A stretch of 64,000 bases of DNA from Pseudolabrys sp. Root1462 (GTDB taxonomy: Bacteria > Pseudomonadota > Alphaproteobacteria > Rhizobiales > Xanthobacteraceae). Below the pieces are notes generated by a model. That model made no database searches, was not told where the DNA came from, and saw only the letters and a list, made by a program, of their open reading frames with translations. Below are positions 1 to 8,243 of this stretch, one piece after another. A program made the position numbers and the translations under genes. How positions within the stretch are numbered: position 1 is the stretch's first letter; every line of letters starts with the position of its first letter. The stretch covers positions 541,151-605,150 of the forward strand of contig NZ_LMFS01000001.1 of the NCBI RefSeq assembly GCF_001426945.1, written 5' to 3'.

Positions 1-160
1 TCCATAAGAGCGCCTCGCGGCGCTCCATCCCTCCGGCGTGCGCCGGGGGCGGAAGGGGAAGGCAGGCCGTCCCGGGCCTTCAACAACAGGGGCGATGGCG
101 CTTGCCTCCCGACGCCGGGAAACCAGAAAAGCGGCCCTGGCGGCCATTTTGCCGGCCCGG

Positions 161-189
161 TTGCCCTTTCGGCCCCCCGCGGCTATAAG
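161..189 (+). promoter_or_regulatory. Probable sigma-70 promoter of rplY
   Basis: A TTGCCC -35 element at 161-166 and a TATAAG -10 element at 184-189 are separated by 17 bases. The position is about 100 bases upstream of the rplY start. The rest of 1-290 holds no gene I can support. Confidence 0.45.
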
Positions 190-290
190 CCAGCGCGAAC
201 GCGGCCCCCGGCACCCCTGGAGGCTTGCCGCGTCCATCGGGCGGCCCGCAAGTGCCGCCTTTTTCCATTGACTGATAAAGGACTTAGACT

Positions 291-1019
291 ATGGCCACCG
301 TGCAGAATTTGAAGGCGACGGTGCGCCCGAAGGCAGGCAAGGGGGCCTCGCGGGCAGCACGTTTTTCCGGTCGCGTACCGGGCGTCGTATATGGCGACAA
401 CCAGTCCCCCCTTCTGGTGCTCCTCGATCACGACGAACTGAAGCAGCGCATCTATGCCGGCCGCTTCACCACGACGCTCTATGAGCTCGACGTCGACGGC
501 AAGAAGCACCGCGTCATCCCGCGCGATTTCCAGCTCGACGCCATCAAGGATCTTCCGATGCACGTCGACTTTCTGCGCGTGCCGGAAGGCGCCACCATCC
601 GCGTCAAGGTCGCGGTCCACGTGCTCAACGGCGAAACCGCCCCGGGTGTGAAGCGCGGCGGTGCGGTCAACATCGTGACCCACACCATCAACCTCGAGTG
701 CCCGGCCGACCGTATCCCGCGGTCGATCGATGTCGATATCGGCGATCTCGACATCAACCACTCCAAGCATCTGTCCGATGTGAAGCTGCCCGAAGGCGTG
801 CGCGTGCTCGCCCAGGGTGACATCACGCTGGTCACGGTTGTGCCGCCGTCGGGCTACGCCGAAGAACTCAAGCAGCAGGCCGCTGCCGCTGCGTCGGCCG
901 CTGCCGCCGCCGCTGCTCCTGCCGCTGCTGCGCCCGCGACGGGCGGCACGGCCGCTCCCGGGGCCGCTCCCGCCGCCGGCGCTGCGCCTGCTGCTGGCGC
1001 TGCTCCCGCCAAGAAGTAA
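291..1019 (+). CDS. rplY: 50S ribosomal protein L25/general stress protein Ctc
   Basis: This is the 5S rRNA-binding protein of the large ribosomal subunit, in the long L25/TL5/Ctc form. Residues 1 to about 95 form the 5S-binding domain and about 100-190 the Ctc C-terminal beta domain. Residues from about 195 to 242 are an Ala/Pro/Gly-rich tail ending in two lysines, common in alphaproteobacterial L25 and of unknown role. The ATG is preceded by AAAGGAC at good spacing. The gene is followed by a strong terminator, then by pth, a frequent neighbour of rplY. Identification is secure; only the tail is variable. Confidence 0.96.
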   Translation: MATVQNLKATVRPKAGKGASRAARFSGRVPGVVYGDNQSPLLVLLDHDELKQRIYAGRFTTTLYELDVDGKKHRVIPRDFQLDAIKDLPMHVDFLRVPEGATIRVKVAVHVLNGETAPGVKRGGAVNIVTHTINLECPADRIPRSIDVDIGDLDINHSKHLSDVKLPEGVRVLAQGDITLVTVVPPSGYAEELKQQAAAAASAAAAAAAPAAAAPATGGTAAPGAAPAAGAAPAAGAAPAKK

Positions 1020-1050
1020 ACGACAGTCCTTTACTGTCTGTCGTCGCGAG

Positions 1051-1086
1051 AAAATCCCGTCCCGGCTCATGCCGGGGCGGGATTTT
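1051..1086 (+). terminator. Rho-independent terminator after rplY
   Basis: A two-part hairpin: outer arms AAAATCCCG (1051-1059) and CGGGATTTT (1078-1086), inner arms CCCGGC and GCCGGG around a TCAT loop. The 3' arm ends in TTTT. It separates rplY from pth. Confidence 0.8.
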
Positions 1087-1145
1087 ACCAAGCGGCTGCT
1101 CCTTAAACCGATCTCGCAAGGATCTTCCCTGGAGGCGGCAAAGCG

Positions 1146-1751
1146 ATGCTGCTCCTTGTCGGCCTCGGCAATCCCGGCACCAAATACGCCGGCAATCGCC
1201 ACAACATTGGTTTCATGGCGCTCGAGGCCATCGCGCGTCGGCACAACATTGCGCCGTGGCGCCGGCGTTTCCAGGGCGTCGCGGTCGAAGGCACGATCGG
1301 CGGCAAGAAAGTGCTGCTGCTGCTCCCGGGCACTTATATGAACGAGTCCGGTCGCGCCGTGTCGGAAGCGGTCGGTTTTTACAAACTCTCGGTCGGCGAC
1401 GTCATCGTCTTCCATGACGAACTTGAACTCACGCCGTTCAAGGTCCGCGTGAAAGCGGGCGGCGGCAATGCCGGCCATAACGGCTTGCGCTCGATCTCGG
1501 CGCATATCGGCAACGAATATCGGCGCGTGCGCCTGGGAATCGGCCATCCCGGCGACAAGAAGCTGGTCGAGCACTATGTGTTGCAGGATTTCGCCAAGGA
1601 CGAATGGCTTGGCGTCGAAACGCTGTGCGACCTCGTCGCCGACAATGTGTCGCTGCTGATCGACGGCAAGGATTCGAGCTTTCAGAACAAGATTCATCTC
1701 GCGATGGCTGCGAAAGGTTTCGGCGACGACAAGGAAAAGCCGGACGCCTGA
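1146..1751 (+). CDS. pth: Peptidyl-tRNA hydrolase
   Basis: Cytoplasmic esterase that releases the peptide from peptidyl-tRNA dropped by ribosomes. The N-terminal motif [18 protein letters not shown] carries Asn9 and the catalytic His19; PGTYMNESG matches the substrate-loop motif and Asp91 lies in VFHDELEL. At 201 residues it has normal length plus a short charged tail. GGAGG at 1131-1135 supports the ATG. ychF follows 32 bases after the stop, so the two are probably co-transcribed. Confidence 0.96.
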   Translation: MLLLVGLGNPGTKYAGNRHNIGFMALEAIARRHNIAPWRRRFQGVAVEGTIGGKKVLLLLPGTYMNESGRAVSEAVGFYKLSVGDVIVFHDELELTPFKVRVKAGGGNAGHNGLRSISAHIGNEYRRVRLGIGHPGDKKLVEHYVLQDFAKDEWLGVETLCDLVADNVSLLIDGKDSSFQNKIHLAMAAKGFGDDKEKPDA

Positions 1752-1783
1752 CGCCGCCACCAATAACGGCACGGATTACGCTC

Positions 1784-2881
1784 ATGGGTTTCAAATGCGG
1801 TATCGTCGGTCTGCCCAATGTCGGCAAGTCGACCCTGTTCAATGCGCTGACGCAGACGGCGGCGGCGCAGGCCGCCAACTATCCGTTCTGCACCATCGAG
1901 CCGAATGTCGGCGAGATCGCCGTGCCGGATCCGCGGCTCGATAAGCTCGCGGCCATCGCGAAATCCGCGCAGATCCTGCCGACCCGTATCACCTTCGTCG
2001 ATATCGCCGGCCTGGTCCGCGGCGCGTCGAAGGGCGAAGGCCTCGGCAATCAATTCCTCGCCAATATCCGCGAGGTCGACGCCATCGTTCACGTCGTGCG
2101 CTGCTTCGAAGATGACGACATTACCCATGTCGAAGGCAAGATCGATCCGATCGCCGACATCGACATCATCGAGACCGAACTGATGCTGGCCGATCTCGAA
2201 AGTCTCGAGAAGCGCGTCGATGCCTTGGAGAAGAAGGCCAAGGGCAACGACAAGGAAGCCAAGGAGGCGCTCGATCTGGTCAAGCGCTGTCTGGTGCCGC
2301 TGCGCGAGGGCAAGCCGGCGCGCATCGTCGAGCGCAAGCCGGAAGAGGAAAAGCTGTTCCACTCGCTCGGCCTCCTGACCTCGGCGCCGGTGCTGTACGC
2401 CTGCAACGTCGATGAAGGCCACGCCGCCACCGGCAACGAGTTTTCCAAGCGCGTCGAAGCGCGCGCCAAGGAAGAGGGCGCCGTCGCGGTGGTGATCTCG
2501 GCCAAGATCGAATCTGAAATCGCGACACTGCCGGAGAGCGAGCGCGCCGACTATCTGGAAGCCGTCGGTCTCAAGGAGACCGGGCTCGATCGTCTGGTGC
2601 AGGCCGGCTACAAGCTCTTGCACCTCGTGACCTACTTCACCGTCGGTCCGAAGGAAACGCGCGCCTGGACCATCACGCAGGGTACCAAGGCGCCGGCGGC
2701 GGCGGGCGTCATTCATACCGACTTCGAGAAGGGCTTCATCCGCGCCGAGACGATCGCCTATGACGACTATATTGCCGGCAACGGCGAGGCCGGCGCGCGC
2801 GATGCGGGCAAGATGCGGCTCGAAGGCAAGGAATATGTGGTCGCCGACGGCGACGTGATGCACTTCAGGTTTGCCAACTAG
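1784..2881 (+). CDS. ychF: Ribosome-binding ATPase/GTPase YchF (OLA1 family)
   Basis: Obg-like P-loop protein that binds ribosomes and hydrolyses ATP in preference to GTP in characterised members. The P loop GLPNVGKST is at residues 9-17, followed by the switch motif DIAG and, instead of NKxD, an NVDE motif typical of the subfamily. A central coiled coil rich in Glu and Lys and a C-terminal TGS domain (about 280-365) complete the fold. The ATG at 1784 gives 365 residues, the usual length; the reading frame is open further upstream but that part overlaps pth. Confidence 0.96.
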   Translation: MGFKCGIVGLPNVGKSTLFNALTQTAAAQAANYPFCTIEPNVGEIAVPDPRLDKLAAIAKSAQILPTRITFVDIAGLVRGASKGEGLGNQFLANIREVDAIVHVVRCFEDDDITHVEGKIDPIADIDIIETELMLADLESLEKRVDALEKKAKGNDKEAKEALDLVKRCLVPLREGKPARIVERKPEEEKLFHSLGLLTSAPVLYACNVDEGHAATGNEFSKRVEARAKEEGAVAVVISAKIESEIATLPESERADYLEAVGLKETGLDRLVQAGYKLLHLVTYFTVGPKETRAWTITQGTKAPAAAGVIHTDFEKGFIRAETIAYDDYIAGNGEAGARDAGKMRLEGKEYVVADGDVMHFRFAN

Positions 2882-2920
2882 GCGGCTTGATCGGCGCCTT
2901 CGGCGTCATATAAAGGGCCC

Positions 2921-3385
2921 ATGACCGAGAAGCTCCACTGGGAAGACTTCAAGCCCGGCGATGTGGCGATCTACGGCCCGCGTCATGTGACGCGCGAGGA
3001 GATCATCGCCTTCGCCGCCGAATTCGATCCGCAGCCCATGCATCTCGATGAGGCCGCCGGCGCGGCCTCGCTGATGGGCGGGCTCGGCGGCTCGGGCTGG
3101 CATTCCTGCGCGCTGCTGATGCGCATGATTGCCGACGGCTTCATTCTCAACTCGGCATCGATGGGCAGCCCCGGCATGGATGAAGTGCGCTGGGTCAAGC
3201 CGCTGCGCCCGGGCGTCAACGTCCGCATCCGCGCCACCGTGCTGGAGGCGCGCGCCTCCAGGAGCCGTCCGGATACCGGCTTTATCAAGATGACGTTCGA
3301 GATGATCGACGACACGGATGCGCCCGTAACGACAATGGTCAGCACCTTGATGATGGGTCGCCGGCAGCCAGGGGGCGCGGCGTGA
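2921..3385 (+). CDS. MaoC family hotdog-fold dehydratase, first of a pair
   Basis: A 154-residue single hotdog-domain protein of the MaoC/(R)-enoyl-CoA hydratase type. The hydratase-2 signature is seen as EFDPQPMHLDEAA with the candidate catalytic Asp36 and His41. Its stop overlaps the GTG of the next gene (GTGA), which encodes a second MaoC protein with the same signature, so the two are likely translated together and may form a heteromer like two-domain eukaryotic hydratases. The substrate is not evident: fatty acyl-CoA or a mesaconyl-type acid are both possible. Confidence 0.85.
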   Translation: MTEKLHWEDFKPGDVAIYGPRHVTREEIIAFAAEFDPQPMHLDEAAGAASLMGGLGGSGWHSCALLMRMIADGFILNSASMGSPGMDEVRWVKPLRPGVNVRIRATVLEARASRSRPDTGFIKMTFEMIDDTDAPVTTMVSTLMMGRRQPGGAA

Positions 3386-3873
3386 GTTTCTTTGAAGAAT
3401 TGCACGTCGGCGATGTCGTCATGACCGGGCGGCAGACTTTCGCACCCGACAGCATCAAATCATTTGCCCGGCGCTTCGATCCGCAGCGCTTCCACATGGA
3501 TGAGGACGAGGCGGCGCGGTCGCATTTCGGCGCGCTGTGCGCATCCGGCTGGCATACCGCGGCGGCCTGGATGCGGCTGATGGTGGACTACCGCCGCGCC
3601 GAGGAAGAAGCCATGCGGGCGCGCGGCGAACCGATCGCCGCCATCGGCCCGGCGCTGGGGCTGCGCAATCTCAAATGGCTGCGGCCGGTCTATGCCGGCG
3701 ATACGATCGACTACAAGACCGAGATCACCGAATTGCGGGTGTCGGGCAGCCGGCCGCGTTTCGGTCTGATGACGACACTGACGACCGGCATCAACCAGGA
3801 CGGCGCCCCGGTGATTTCCTTCGAGAGCACCACGTTCGTCGAGCGGCGACCGCTGCCGGCTACGGAATCTTGA
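3382..3873 (+). CDS. MaoC family hotdog-fold dehydratase, second of a pair
   Basis: A 163-residue MaoC-domain protein, paralogous to the gene before it. RRFDPQRFHMDEDEA holds Asp33 and His38 at the hydratase positions. The GTG start overlaps the stop of the upstream gene by four bases. Its final 14 bases overlap the 3' end of a convergent gene. It is annotated as an enoyl-CoA hydratase-like enzyme on fold and motif only; the physiological acyl-CoA is unknown. Confidence 0.85.
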   Translation: MSFFEELHVGDVVMTGRQTFAPDSIKSFARRFDPQRFHMDEDEAARSHFGALCASGWHTAAAWMRLMVDYRRAEEEAMRARGEPIAAIGPALGLRNLKWLRPVYAGDTIDYKTEITELRVSGSRPRFGLMTTLTTGINQDGAPVISFESTTFVERRPLPATES

Positions 3874-4243
3874 CCCCGGCCTGTTTGATGATCGCCGACG
3901 GCAGGACGTCGAGATAAGGCCCGAGCAGGAAGGCTTCGCCGGAGCCGCGGCCATACAGTTTGTCATGGGCCTCGATCATCGCCCGCACCGGGGCGGCGCA
4001 GGCCGGTATCGAATCGATAATCAGATCATTGACCTCTGCCGGTTGCGCGCTGCCGTACCGCGGATCGGCGAAGACCTGGTGCACGATGCAATCGGTGGCG
4101 CGCTGGATCACCGGCAGCAGGTTTGTTTCTTTCTGCCGGATCGATAATTCGGGAATGGCAAGCGGAGCCGCGGTGAAGGCGGTTCGGTTTTCGAGCGAGA
4201 CATTCAACACAAGCGACAAACCCACCAGGGATTCGACGATCAT
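3860..4243 (-). CDS. Hypothetical protein, possibly exported
   Basis: A 127-residue protein I do not assign to a family. It begins with a hydrophobic stretch (residues 1-14) that could be a weak signal sequence, and ends with a conserved-looking block around MIEAHDKLYGRGSGEAF that resembles the C-terminus of small proteins from related bacteria. It has two cysteines. The ATG at 4243 was chosen because the longer frame to 4363 needs a TTG start and adds a low-complexity N-terminus; the ribosome binding site is weak. It converges with the second MaoC gene. Confidence 0.5.
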   Translation of the reverse strand: MIVESLVGLSLVLNVSLENRTAFTAAPLAIPELSIRQKETNLLPVIQRATDCIVHQVFADPRYGSAQPAEVNDLIIDSIPACAAPVRAMIEAHDKLYGRGSGEAFLLGPYLDVLPSAIIKQAGVKIP

Positions 4244-4459
4244 CGTGATCAGGTCCCGCGAATCAAGAGGCGTACAAATTCGTATCGCAGCGCCGCCTGC
4301 TTCGCATCTGAAATTGGGCGATGATCTGAGCGCGCCGGCCTCGGACCGATTCAAGTGATTCAAATGACTCGTGGATTTGCGAATAAATAATTCGTAGCCG
4401 CTTGCCGAAATCGGAGATGAAACGTGAAGACAGGACAGTGTTCCCGATGTCGGCCGCAG

Positions 4460-4485
4460 GGAACGCTTTCCGAGATGAAAGCGTT
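4460..4485 (+). promoter_or_regulatory. EcfG-type general stress promoter
   Basis: GGAAC (4460-4464), 17 bases, CGTT (4482-4485): an exact match to the consensus of the alphaproteobacterial general stress sigma factor EcfG/RpoE2. It lies 42 bases upstream of the DUF1236 ATG. The element sits on a perfect 10-base inverted repeat (4461-4470 with 4477-4486), so the opposite strand reads AGAAC-N17-CGTT, one mismatch from the same consensus. Confidence 0.7.
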
Positions 4486-4527
4486 CTTGGTCACAGCGTT
4501 TTTTGAACCTGACCCAGGAGAGTGACC

Positions 4528-4935
4528 ATGACGCGTACGATGATGCTGCGCGGCCGCACGGCGGCTGCAGCCACTGTGCTACTGCTGGCCGGCGGCTTCG
4601 CGGCCTCGGCGCAGACCACGATCATTACCACCCAGCCGCAAACCAGCGGCACTGCCGTCGTTGCTGCGCCCGCGCCGCAACGGTTTGAGATGACCCCGGT
4701 GCAGCGGCAGACTGTCTATCGCACGATTATCCGCGAACAGGCGGCGCCGGCTCAGCCGACCGTTGCATACCGCGTCGGCACGCGCGTCCCTGAAGCCACG
4801 CATCTGTATGCCGTGCCGCAGGACGTCGCGGTCGAAGTCCCGGCGATCCGCAGCTACAAATATATGGTCGTGAACAATCGCGTCCTGCTCGTCGACCCGG
4901 CGACCAGCGAAGTGGTTGCCGAACTCGAGAACTAG
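4528..4935 (+). CDS. DUF1236 domain-containing exported protein
   Basis: A 135-residue secreted protein. The N-terminus is a clear Sec signal peptide (basic TRTMMLRGR, hydrophobic core, AxA cleavage near residue 27), followed by a Thr/Gln/Ala-rich linker. The C-terminal half (about 65-135) has the features of DUF1236: a VPEATHLYAVP stretch and a final YMVVNNRVLLVDPATSEVV strand segment. DUF1236 is abundant in Bradyrhizobium-type genomes and has no known biochemical function. CAGGAG at 4515-4520 selects the ATG at 4528 over the GTG at 4522. An EcfG-type promoter lies directly upstream, so stress induction is likely. Confidence 0.82.
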   Translation: MTRTMMLRGRTAAAATVLLLAGGFAASAQTTIITTQPQTSGTAVVAAPAPQRFEMTPVQRQTVYRTIIREQAAPAQPTVAYRVGTRVPEATHLYAVPQDVAVEVPAIRSYKYMVVNNRVLLVDPATSEVVAELEN

Positions 4936-5072
4936 CCTGACCGGTCCAACGTCTTGTTGGCGATACTCGGTGGCTCGGCGCTTTGCGCCGGGCCGCTGTC
5001 GTTACGACGCGGCGCGCGAGCGCTGGATTTTCGCGGCTCCCGGGGCCATAGTAGCGGGCAGGGAGTTGCCGC

Positions 5073-5345
5073 ATGTCGATCAATTATCGGGCGCCGTCAG
5101 AATTATTTCCCAGCCGCAGCCGCAAGTCCCGCCGACCGATCGGTTACAAGCGTTTCCCGACCGCCGCCGAAGCCATTCGTTTTGCCATCGAGGAATTGCC
5201 GCCCGAGCTGCTGCTCGGCGCCTATCTCGAAGTGGAAGAAAAGCGTTTCGACGGCAACGGCATCCGGCTGCTCTACGAGAGCAGCGACTATCCCCTGCCG
5301 CGCAAGGCCGTTAAGGCCGCCGGTAAAGCCGTCGCCGCCAACTGA
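5073..5345 (+). CDS. Conserved hypothetical protein, 90 aa
   Basis: A small, basic, probably cytoplasmic protein without signal peptide. The N-terminus is rich in Arg and Ser (residues 9-22); the middle [20 protein letters not shown] is predicted helical, followed by an acidic patch ([20 protein letters not shown]). AGGGAG sits just upstream of the ATG. Short proteins of this layout occur in Hyphomicrobiales, but I know of no function. It lies between two genes with EcfG-type promoters; no such element was seen in front of it. Confidence 0.7.
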   Translation: MSINYRAPSELFPSRSRKSRRPIGYKRFPTAAEAIRFAIEELPPELLLGAYLEVEEKRFDGNGIRLLYESSDYPLPRKAVKAAGKAVAAN

Positions 5346-5401
5346 CGGTCACCTGGCTGCAACACCCCCGGGCATTTCGCTGGGGCCAGACCCCGAACCA
5401 T

Positions 5402-5426
5402 GGAACCGCCATTCTTTGGCCGCGTT
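5402..5426 (+). promoter_or_regulatory. EcfG-type general stress promoter
   Basis: GGAAC (5402-5406), 16 bases, CGTT (5423-5426), matching the EcfG consensus exactly. It is 60 bases upstream of the GTG start of the 56-residue membrane protein gene at 5487. Confidence 0.65.
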
Positions 5427-5486
5427 TACCCCGCGATAACTCGCGCCCGCGATTACTAGCGGAATAAACCTCCAGGAGTGACGGCT

Positions 5487-5657
5487 GTGGCCGATCGGAA
5501 TGCACTATCGAAAATCGGCCTGCTGTTCATGGCAACGACCCTGCTGGTGATGATGACCGGGGCCGTCGTGGTGGCGGACCATCTTTCCGGCCGTCTGACC
5601 ATTGACGAGCAGGTGACGGCGGGCACGGCCTCTGACGTCGGCGGCCACGCCAACTGA
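5487..5657 (+). CDS. Small single-pass membrane protein, 56 aa
   Basis: A 56-residue protein with one hydrophobic segment (about residues 10-30, IGLLFMATTLLVMMTGAVVV) and a short polar C-terminus containing TIDEQVTAGTASDVG. The start is GTG at 5487, chosen because AGGAG at 5474-5478 lies eight bases before it; GTG at 5478 in the same frame overlaps that site. An exact EcfG-type promoter precedes the gene, so it is probably a general-stress membrane protein. I do not recognise a family. Confidence 0.65.
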   Translation: MADRNALSKIGLLFMATTLLVMMTGAVVVADHLSGRLTIDEQVTAGTASDVGGHAN

Positions 5658-6014
5658 GGCCCGGACGGTCGCTCGGCCAACGGCTGCGACCTTCGCCTTC
5701 TAATCCGGCTTCAAAAAGAGACCCCGCGAGTGGCGGGGTCAGTTGTTGGGAGGAGTGTCCAAAAACGGACCCCGTCCTCCGCATTCGCGCGGCAGGACTG
5801 CCGCCAGCGAATTCCACAACACTACAGGCGCTGGTGACGAATCGGCCAGTTCTGAACCTCTGCACAATATCTCAGCAGCGGTCAGAGCGGTGGCTCCTCT
5901 GTCGGTTTGGCCAAAGAATCCACAACTCAGACGCGGTAAAATGCCGAACGCCACCACCGCAGGGGGCGGGGTGGCGCTCAACAGGCTCAGGGAAACGGTC
6001 TGTATCCGGCGACT
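5658..6014. other. Intergenic stretch without a supported gene
   Basis: No reading frame here has a ribosome binding site and sensible composition. The only clear structure is the hairpin at 5720-5740. The stretch lies between the stress-promoter gene ending at 5657 and the convergent gene ending at 6015. Confidence 0.5.
5712..5740 (-). terminator. Rho-independent terminator, minus strand
   Basis: Perfect 8-base arms GACCCCGC (5720-5727) and GCGGGGTC (5733-5740) with a 5-base loop. On the minus strand the hairpin is followed by TCTTTTTG. The nearest minus gene ends 275 bases away at 6015, so it may end a longer 3' untranslated region; it may also stop the plus-strand transcript of 5487, though without a U tract. 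Confidence 0.5.
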
Positions 6015-6479
6015 TTACCCCGCCGTGCGGGGCGTGCTTGGCGGTCGCGACGGTTCGCCTTTCCACTGCTTGAGGCTGTCGCCGATGACCGACATGGCGG
6101 TCATCGCGGCGTGGCTCAAGCTGGCATAGCCGGCGACTTCGCGCGTCACCCGATCGCCTTCCTGCCGCAACATGTCACGCACGCTCTGCAGCTCGAGAAT
6201 GACGCGGTCGATCTCCTCCATCGACTGGCCCGACACGCGGCGGATCAAGGCGCTGAGATTATCGGCCACGGCGGCATCGTTCAGCAATTCAGTGTCGCCC
6301 TTCGGCCGGCGCGCGACGTCACGACGGACGAACTCGCGGATCTCGCCTTCAAAGGCGTTTGCTGCAGCCTGGTCGATTTCACCCAGACGCTCCGGCGCGC
6401 GCGGCGCAAAGCGCTCCGGGCCGGCTCGCTCCGCTGGCGGCTTTTCCGCACCGGCACGGTCGGGTCTGATGACGGTCAT
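6015..6479 (-). CDS. Hypothetical helical protein
   Basis: A 154-residue protein without signal peptide or membrane segment. The first 40 residues are rich in Pro, Arg and Ala; residues about 40-140 look like long amphipathic helices with a possible coiled coil (SMEEIDRVILELQSVRD). The start lies 11 bases downstream of GGAGT. The gene is transcribed alone, converging with the plus-strand genes before it. Coding status rests on length, helix periodicity and the ribosome binding site; no family was recognised. Confidence 0.6.
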   Translation of the reverse strand: MTVIRPDRAGAEKPPAERAGPERFAPRAPERLGEIDQAAANAFEGEIREFVRRDVARRPKGDTELLNDAAVADNLSALIRRVSGQSMEEIDRVILELQSVRDMLRQEGDRVTREVAGYASLSHAAMTAMSVIGDSLKQWKGEPSRPPSTPRTAG

Positions 6480-6608
6480 GATCGACTCCTGTACACGCGC
6501 AACGCTGCGCTAATGGTTCTCAGTATTGCGATTGCCGCATGGGAACAGGGCAACGGTGGGGCAGCCGCGGGGCAGCATTACGGCCGCTCCACAACGCAGA
6601 TCGGCAAA

Positions 6609-7640
6609 TTACCAATGGAACTTTAAGCGCGCATTCACCGACTTGCTTTCGCCGGTCTGACCGACATCGGTGATCGCCGTGGTGAGTTGCAGCGGCCCGT
6701 ATACCTTCTGTTCGGCGCTCAGCGTGTTGTGCGTGACAGTGTCTGCGCTATTGGCCGAGATGCCCGCGGCGAGGCTGGTCCCAGTCGATGCAATATTGAA
6801 TCTGGCGGTGTTCTCCTGACCCCAGACCCGCGCTCCGGTTGCCGCGGCATCGTTCACCGGCAAGGCCATCATCGGCACATCGAATGATGTCGTTCCCCGG
6901 CCGAAGTTTTCGGTCACGGAGGTCCGGCTCTGCAACGTCAACGACAGTGCGCTGCCGATCGGCATCGAATGTTTGAAAGTCGTGGCGACCAGACCTTGAT
7001 CGTTTCCGGCATTGACGCGGGCGTCGACCGTTGCGACGGCCGGCAGACCGATAGTGGCCCAAGCGGCATCGGTATTGCGACCGTCCCGCTGCACGCGCAG
7101 CGGATTGTCGGCATTGGCGTTGGCGACCTGATCGGCCGACATGCCGAGGTCGGCGCCGACTTTGGCATCCCACGCACCAGCCGCGGGAACGATGGGGTGG
7201 TCGAACACGACAGTGCTTGAGCCATTGCGCGACACGTTAAGTCCGGCGGCCTTGCTGTCGGCGCGATGGCGCGAACGCAGTTGCACCGACGTCTTGGCGC
7301 CGAGATCGAGTGAGTCAGCCGCGAGAGCCTGGTTGAGCTTTTGCCGCTCTTCCTCGGTCAGCGGCTTCTCGGGCGCATCGCCGTCGAGGCCGGCCACTGG
7401 TTCGGCCGGAGCGGCCGGCGTCGAGGAGGGGGGCGCATCGCCGTCGGGCGACGCGGTTTGGTCGTTCAGGAATGACCAGGCTGACGGTGCCACAGGCTCG
7501 TAGTGCTCGTCCGCCAAGGGCCCGGTGTTTTCGGCTAGCGGAGCGGCGTGGCTGGGCTCGGCGCGAGCGGGCATCGCCAAGGCGGCGCCTAACAGCACAA
7601 CGACAATCATCGGGCCGACCGGGCTCGCTGAAAGACGCAT
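6609..7640 (-). CDS. Exported protein, probable outer-membrane beta-barrel
   Basis: A 343-residue protein with a signal peptide (residues 1 to about 26, cleavage near ARA). A Pro/Ala/Asp-rich linker (about 30-90) contains two GDAP repeats. The remainder is rich in Ala, Gly, Thr and Asn with alternating hydrophobic residues, and the chain ends in KSVNARLKFHW, a C-terminal aromatic pattern typical of outer-membrane barrels. The ATG at 7640 is preferred over the longer frame to 7691, which would place a charged leader before the signal peptide. Function unknown; it could instead be a periplasmic beta-rich protein. Confidence 0.65.
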   Translation of the reverse strand: MRLSASPVGPMIVVVLLGAALAMPARAEPSHAAPLAENTGPLADEHYEPVAPSAWSFLNDQTASPDGDAPPSSTPAAPAEPVAGLDGDAPEKPLTEEERQKLNQALAADSLDLGAKTSVQLRSRHRADSKAAGLNVSRNGSSTVVFDHPIVPAAGAWDAKVGADLGMSADQVANANADNPLRVQRDGRNTDAAWATIGLPAVATVDARVNAGNDQGLVATTFKHSMPIGSALSLTLQSRTSVTENFGRGTTSFDVPMMALPVNDAAATGARVWGQENTARFNIASTGTSLAAGISANSADTVTHNTLSAEQKVYGPLQLTTAITDVGQTGESKSVNARLKFHW

Positions 7641-7766
7641 CGTGGCAAAGTCCCTAACACGCCGCGCATTGCGGCATCCCCCGACGATCATCCCCTAGCG
7701 CGGAACTTTGGCAAACGTATGGTGCGACGGCGGCGGGCGATCATGATGGCGGCGCATCGCTCCCGG

Positions 7767-7791
7767 GGAACCGGAACCCCGTCGCGACGTT
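7767..7791 (+). promoter_or_regulatory. EcfG-type general stress promoter
   Basis: GGAAC (7767-7771), 16 bases, CGTT (7788-7791), an exact EcfG consensus match, 31 bases upstream of the ATG at 7823. A second GGAAC at 7773-7777 falls within the spacer. Confidence 0.65.
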
Positions 7792-7822
7792 CGCTTGTCG
7801 GAGGCGCTAGAAAGGAACTGTC

Positions 7823-8221
7823 ATGCGAGTCTCGATCGTCATGGTCGCATTTGCAGCGTTCGTTACGCTGGCCGCAAGCCCGTCCTCGGCGCGTGCCGCC
7901 AATGACGTGCCGGACTTCGACGTCAAACCGAGTTGCCAATCCGCCACCCGCGCTGCCAGTGACCTCAATCAGGCAGGCGACAATCTTCGCGCCGGCGATC
8001 GCAGTTCGGACAATTGCGTCCAGGATGAAATGAAGGCCAAGGCCACGCTCAGCGATGAGTGGACCCACTTCAAGATTTCAGAACGCCAGCGTTGCGCGCG
8101 TCTTGCCACGCTCGGCGGTTTGCCGAGCTACGTTGAATTGCTGACCTGTCTCGAGATGGCGCAGGAAGCAGCGAATATCCCGGACGGCAGGCCGGCCGCG
8201 AAGACTCGGCCTGGCCGGTAG
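7823..8221 (+). CDS. Small exported protein with four cysteines
   Basis: A 132-residue secreted protein: signal peptide to about residue 26 (cleavage after SARA), then a mature domain with Cys38, Cys65, Cys91 and Cys109, enough for two disulfide bonds in the periplasm. The layout (NCVQDEMKAKATLSDEW and a CLEMAQEA-like helix) resembles small periplasmic proteins of Hyphomicrobiales whose role is unknown. AAAGGA precedes the ATG and an exact EcfG-type promoter lies 31 bases upstream, pointing to a general-stress periplasmic protein. Confidence 0.75.
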   Translation: MRVSIVMVAFAAFVTLAASPSSARAANDVPDFDVKPSCQSATRAASDLNQAGDNLRAGDRSSDNCVQDEMKAKATLSDEWTHFKISERQRCARLATLGGLPSYVELLTCLEMAQEAANIPDGRPAAKTRPGR

Positions 8222-8243
8222 ACTTCCCCCGCGAACCGGCGCG

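Noticed and set aside
1020-1050. Short repeat GACAG...CTGTC before the rplY terminator
   Set aside because: Weak and fully explained as part of the 3' untranslated region next to the terminator.
183-1772. Long minus-strand open frame opposite rplY and pth
   Set aside because: It lies antisense to two secure genes, has no ribosome binding site and an Arg/Ala/Gly composition typical of shadow frames in GC-rich DNA. The same applies to 16743-18395 minus, 30720-32324 plus, 38002-39870 plus and 51861-54530 minus.
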